Assembly (NCBI GenBank): GCA_963205465.1
Contig: CAUJKG010000095.1
Span: 1-16,780, forward strand
Length of the DNA stretch: 16,780 nt
Direction: 5' to 3'
Origin: Pseudomonadota bacterium
Lineage (GTDB): Bacteria > Pseudomonadota > Alphaproteobacteria > Rhizobiales > Xanthobacteraceae
The stretch's first letter is position 1. Each line of letters opens with the position of its first letter. The notes beneath the pieces are model-generated. The model worked only from the letters and a program-made list of their open reading frames with translations, made no database searches and was not told the origin of the DNA. This document shows positions 14,542 to 16,780 of the stretch, in pieces. Both the position numbers and the translations under genes were made by a program.

Positions 14542-15600
14542 ATGAATTTACGAAACGCAGCCATCCGCGCGACTCTTGAGGGGCTCCATTTCAGCGGTGC
14601 TTCCAAGCTTCTGGGGCCCTTGTCCTCCGGGATCGGGACGATTTTCACGCTTCACCACGTGCGGCCCGAACGGCCGGACGCGTTTCAGCCGAATGCGCTT
14701 CTGGAGATCGAGCCGGGCTTTCTCGAAACGCTGATCGAATATCTGCGCTACAAAAAGGTCGATCTTGTTTCGCTGGCGGAAGTGCGCAGGCGCTTGCGCG
14801 AGCAGGATTACAGCAACCGTTTCGTCGCTTTCACGCTGGACGACGGCTATCGCGACAATCTCGAATTCGCCTGGCCGATCTTCAGAAAACATGGGGTTCC
14901 GGCGACGCTCTTCGTCGCGAGCAGCTTTCCCGAGGGGCAGGGGCTGTTATGGTGGACGCTGCTCGAGCGCGTGATTGCCTCGACCGACCGCGTCGAGATC
15001 GAGATGCAGAAGGGCGTCACGCGCGTATTCGACTGCCCCTCACCGGAAGCCAAGCAGAAAGTCTACGAGGAGATTTACTGGTGGCTGCGCGGCCTTGCGG
15101 AGGAGTCTGCACTGCGTGAGGCCGTCGCCGGTCTTTGCGCGCGATACAACATCGATCCGTTGGGTCCTTGCAAAGAGCTTTGCATGAAGTGGGACGAGTT
15201 GAGGACGCTCAGCGCCGAGCCGTTGATTACCATCGGCGCGCATAGCGTCAATCACTACATGCTGAAGAAGTGGGATGCCGATACGGTAAAGCAGGAACTT
15301 GCGGAGAGCGGTGCCACGATTGAGAAGGCGCTCGGAAAGAAGCCGGCCGACTTCGCCTATCCGGTGGGCGACAAAACCTCCGCCGCTGCGCGCGAATTCT
15401 CGCTTGCGAAAGAGGCGGGCTACGAACTCGGCGTGACGACGCGGCCCGGCGTGATCTTTCCCGAGCATCGCGAACACATGACGGCGCTGCCGCGGGTTTC
15501 GCTGAACGGCTATTATCAGAAGGTCCGCTATGCGGAGGTGCTGCGCTCTGGCGTGCCGTTTGCGCTGCGTAGCTGTTTCAGCCGTCTCGACGTCGCCTAA
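14542..15600 (+). CDS. Polysaccharide deacetylase (CE4, NodB-like)
   Basis: This 352-residue protein has the CE4 metal-dependent deacetylase motifs. Motif 1 is FTLDDGY with Asp100 and Asp101, motif 2 is IGAHSVNH with His234 and His238 as metal ligands, and motif 3 is FAYPVG at 271-276. An insertion of about 90 residues between motifs 1 and 2 (roughly 130-220) is tryptophan-rich (LLWWTLLERV, IYWWLRGL). There is no signal peptide, so it probably works in the cytosol, perhaps on lipid-linked sugar. It should remove N- or O-acetyl groups from the EPS precursor, which is inference from the neighbours. TTGAAA at 14506-14511 might be a -35 box, but no fitting -10 was found. The ribosome site is weak. 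Confidence 0.88.
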   Translation: MNLRNAAIRATLEGLHFSGASKLLGPLSSGIGTIFTLHHVRPERPDAFQPNALLEIEPGFLETLIEYLRYKKVDLVSLAEVRRRLREQDYSNRFVAFTLDDGYRDNLEFAWPIFRKHGVPATLFVASSFPEGQGLLWWTLLERVIASTDRVEIEMQKGVTRVFDCPSPEAKQKVYEEIYWWLRGLAEESALREAVAGLCARYNIDPLGPCKELCMKWDELRTLSAEPLITIGAHSVNHYMLKKWDADTVKQELAESGATIEKALGKKPADFAYPVGDKTSAAAREFSLAKEAGYELGVTTRPGVIFPEHREHMTALPRVSLNGYYQKVRYAEVLRSGVPFALRSCFSRLDVA

Positions 15601-15611
15601 ACTTTATTATT

Positions 15612-15660
15612 GCGCATGATCCTGTCCGAAAACCGACTCCCGCTTTTCGGGATCATGCGC
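15612..15660. repeat. Palindromic intergenic repeat, copy 2
   Basis: GCGCATGATCC at 15612-15622 pairs perfectly with GGATCATGCGC at 15650-15660. Inside are CCGAAAACCG and GCTTTTCGG. Read on the minus strand, it matches the outer parts of the element at 3593-3666 (GATCCCGAAAAGC and CGGTTTTCGGA). It fills the space between two convergent genes, and its last base is part of the DUF2842 stop codon. It may stop transcription from both sides. Confidence 0.8.
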
Positions 15661-15866
15661 TAGGCGTCGCGCCGCGCCATCCAGCGGATCAGCAAGCCCG
15701 CGGGCAGCACCCAGACCAGCCCGAGAAACAGGAACACGAAGATCTGCGCGTAGCTCGGCAGTTCCACCACGCGGCCTTGTGCGACCAGCATGCCGAACAG
15801 TGCCCAGACGATGACAAGAACGAGCAGGAGCACGGTGCCGATCAGTTTTCGGGTGCGCTGGCGCAT
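15660..15866 (-). CDS. DUF2842 family small membrane protein
   Basis: This 68-residue protein has two membrane helices, at about residues 8-28 (IGTVLLLVLVIVWALFGMLV) and 41-63 (AQIFVFLFLGLVWVLPAGLL), with a short loop containing VVELPSYAQ. It ends in the basic RWMARRDA. This matches DUF2842, an alphaproteobacterial family of unknown function often beside the heme A synthase gene, as here. The ATG at 15866 has no Shine-Dalgarno site; the bases upstream instead read CACCTCCT on the coding strand. It is divergent from ctaA with a 89-base gap. A role in cytochrome oxidase assembly is only suggested by position. Confidence 0.82.
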   Translation of the reverse strand: MRQRTRKLIGTVLLLVLVIVWALFGMLVAQGRVVELPSYAQIFVFLFLGLVWVLPAGLLIRWMARRDA

Positions 15867-15955
15867 GAGGAGGTGCGGCTTTCCGTGCGTTGCGGGAAAA
15901 GGTGCCGCTCTATAAACCTCGCGCGCCTCCTTGTTAATCGGGATAACCCGCCGAG

Positions 15956-16780
15956 ATGCCGCAGATCGTGGACCCCATGCGCGACGTGCGCCGCTGGCTA
16001 TGGGCGATTGCCGCGCTGGTTGCGGGCATGGTCATGCTCGGCGGCGCGACGCGGCTCACCGGCTCGGGCCTCTCGATCACTGAATGGAATGTCGTGACCG
16101 GCGTTTTCCCGCCGCTGACCGAAGCCGGGTGGTTGCTCGAATTCGAGAAATACAAGGCGATCCCGCAGTACCAGGCGATCAACCAGGGGATGAGCCTCGC
16201 CGACTTCAAGTTCATCTATTTCTGGGAGTGGGCCCACCGGCTGCTCGGGCGCTTGGTCGGCTTCGCCTTTGCGCTGCCGCTCGCGTTTTTCTGGTGGCGC
16301 GGAAAGATCGACCGCGCGCTCGGCTGGAAACTCGTGCTGCTGCTGTTTCTCGGCGGCATGCAGGGGGTCGCCGGGTGGTGGATGGTCGCAAGCGGACTCT
16401 CGGTGCGCACGGATGTCAGCCAGTACCGGCTTGCCGTTCACCTGACGCTCGCCTGCATCATCTTCGTCGGGCTGGTTTGGGTCGCGACCACGCTCTTGCC
16501 GAAACAGCAGAACGCAGGGCGGCGAGGGAAAATCTTTGCGAGCGTGCTGATCGTGCTTTCGCTGGTGCAGGTCTTTCTCGGTGCGATCGTCGCCAAGACC
16601 AATGCGGGGCTGACCTTCAACACCTGGCCGCTGATCGACGGCGTGTTTCATCCTAAGGCCGCGCAGCTATTACTGTTGCAGCCGAGGTGGCGCAACATCT
16701 TCGAGACCGTGCTCGCGGTGCAGTTCAATCACCGCATGATGGCGTATCTCTTGCGGTTCGCAGCACTTGGTTATGCACTT
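15956..16780 (+). CDS. ctaA: Heme A synthase, COX15/CtaA family (3' end outside window)
   Basis: CtaA/COX15 oxidises the C8 methyl of heme O to make heme A for cytochrome aa3 oxidase, in the inner membrane. The visible 275 residues begin MPQIVDPMRDVRRWLWAIAA and carry the family marks: GGATRLTGSGLSITEW at 29-44, EWAHRLLGRLVG with heme ligand His94, GWWMVASGL at 140-148, RLAVHLTLA with His162, and QFNHRMMAYLL with His259. At least five membrane helices are seen. The frame runs open to the last base, and the second heme-binding half is incomplete, so the gene continues outside. An ATG seven codons later (15977) is an alternative start; neither has a strong ribosome site. Confidence 0.95.
   Translation, partial: MPQIVDPMRDVRRWLWAIAALVAGMVMLGGATRLTGSGLSITEWNVVTGVFPPLTEAGWLLEFEKYKAIPQYQAINQGMSLADFKFIYFWEWAHRLLGRLVGFAFALPLAFFWWRGKIDRALGWKLVLLLFLGGMQGVAGWWMVASGLSVRTDVSQYRLAVHLTLACIIFVGLVWVATTLLPKQQNAGRRGKIFASVLIVLSLVQVFLGAIVAKTNAGLTFNTWPLIDGVFHPKAAQLLLLQPRWRNIFETVLAVQFNHRMMAYLLRFAALGYAL

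Noticed and set aside
15868..15875. Perfect AGGAGGTG ribosome site on the plus strand
   Set aside because: No plausible start codon and protein follow at the right distance. ctaA starts about 80 bases later. The site is more likely incidental.
1..16780. CRISPR arrays, insertion sequences, prophage or toxin-antitoxin genes
   Set aside because: No regularly spaced repeats, transposase, integrase or phage-like proteins were seen on either strand.

Overview
The window is GC-rich DNA (39 of 60 bases G+C in 9421-9480, for example). Its gene order points to an alphaproteobacterium, most likely of the Hyphomicrobiales (Rhizobiales), near the Bradyrhizobium/Rhodopseudomonas group. The main reasons are the run ubiquinol-cytochrome c chaperone - DUF177 - plsX - fabH - ihfA - merR, the DUF2842/COX15 pair, and short palindromic repeats of a kind I recall from those genomes. 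The genus cannot be fixed from this sequence alone.

Region 1 (1-4697, plus strand) is conserved housekeeping: the 3' part of a cytochrome bc1 assembly chaperone gene, a DUF177/YceD gene, plsX and fabH (the start of phospholipid and fatty-acid synthesis, overlapping by GTGA), ihfA, and a MerR-type regulator with a long disordered middle. Compact palindromes sit in the plsX leader, after ihfA and just before merR.

Region 2 (4698-6251) is sparse and turns AT-richer towards its right end. It holds a small secreted protein of unknown function on the minus strand, two short convergent hypothetical ORFs, and about 300 bases without a gene. It ends at a tRNA-Pro(GGG) gene on the minus strand.

Region 3 (6252-15600) is an exopolysaccharide locus. 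The minus-strand operon runs wza-like export lipoprotein, GT4 glycosyltransferase, polyprenyl-phosphate hexose-1-phosphate transferase, O-antigen ligase/polymerase. Divergent from it is a GumC/Wzc-like chain-length protein whose C-terminal kinase-like domain has lost its P-loop. A FemAB/CelD-like acyltransferase and a CE4 polysaccharide deacetylase follow. The expected flow is: the initiating transferase loads a sugar phosphate on undecaprenyl phosphate, the glycosyltransferase extends it, the Wzy/WaaL protein polymerises or ligates, GumC and Wza control length and export, and the deacetylase and acyltransferase modify the product. No flippase lies in the window. The last nine codons and the stop of the ligase/polymerase lie inside the 5' half of tRNA-Pro, and the likely tRNA promoter lies inside the same coding sequence.

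Region 4 (15601-16780) returns to housekeeping: a palindromic repeat, a two-helix DUF2842 membrane protein on the minus strand, and the 5' part of a COX15/CtaA heme A synthase gene that runs off the window.
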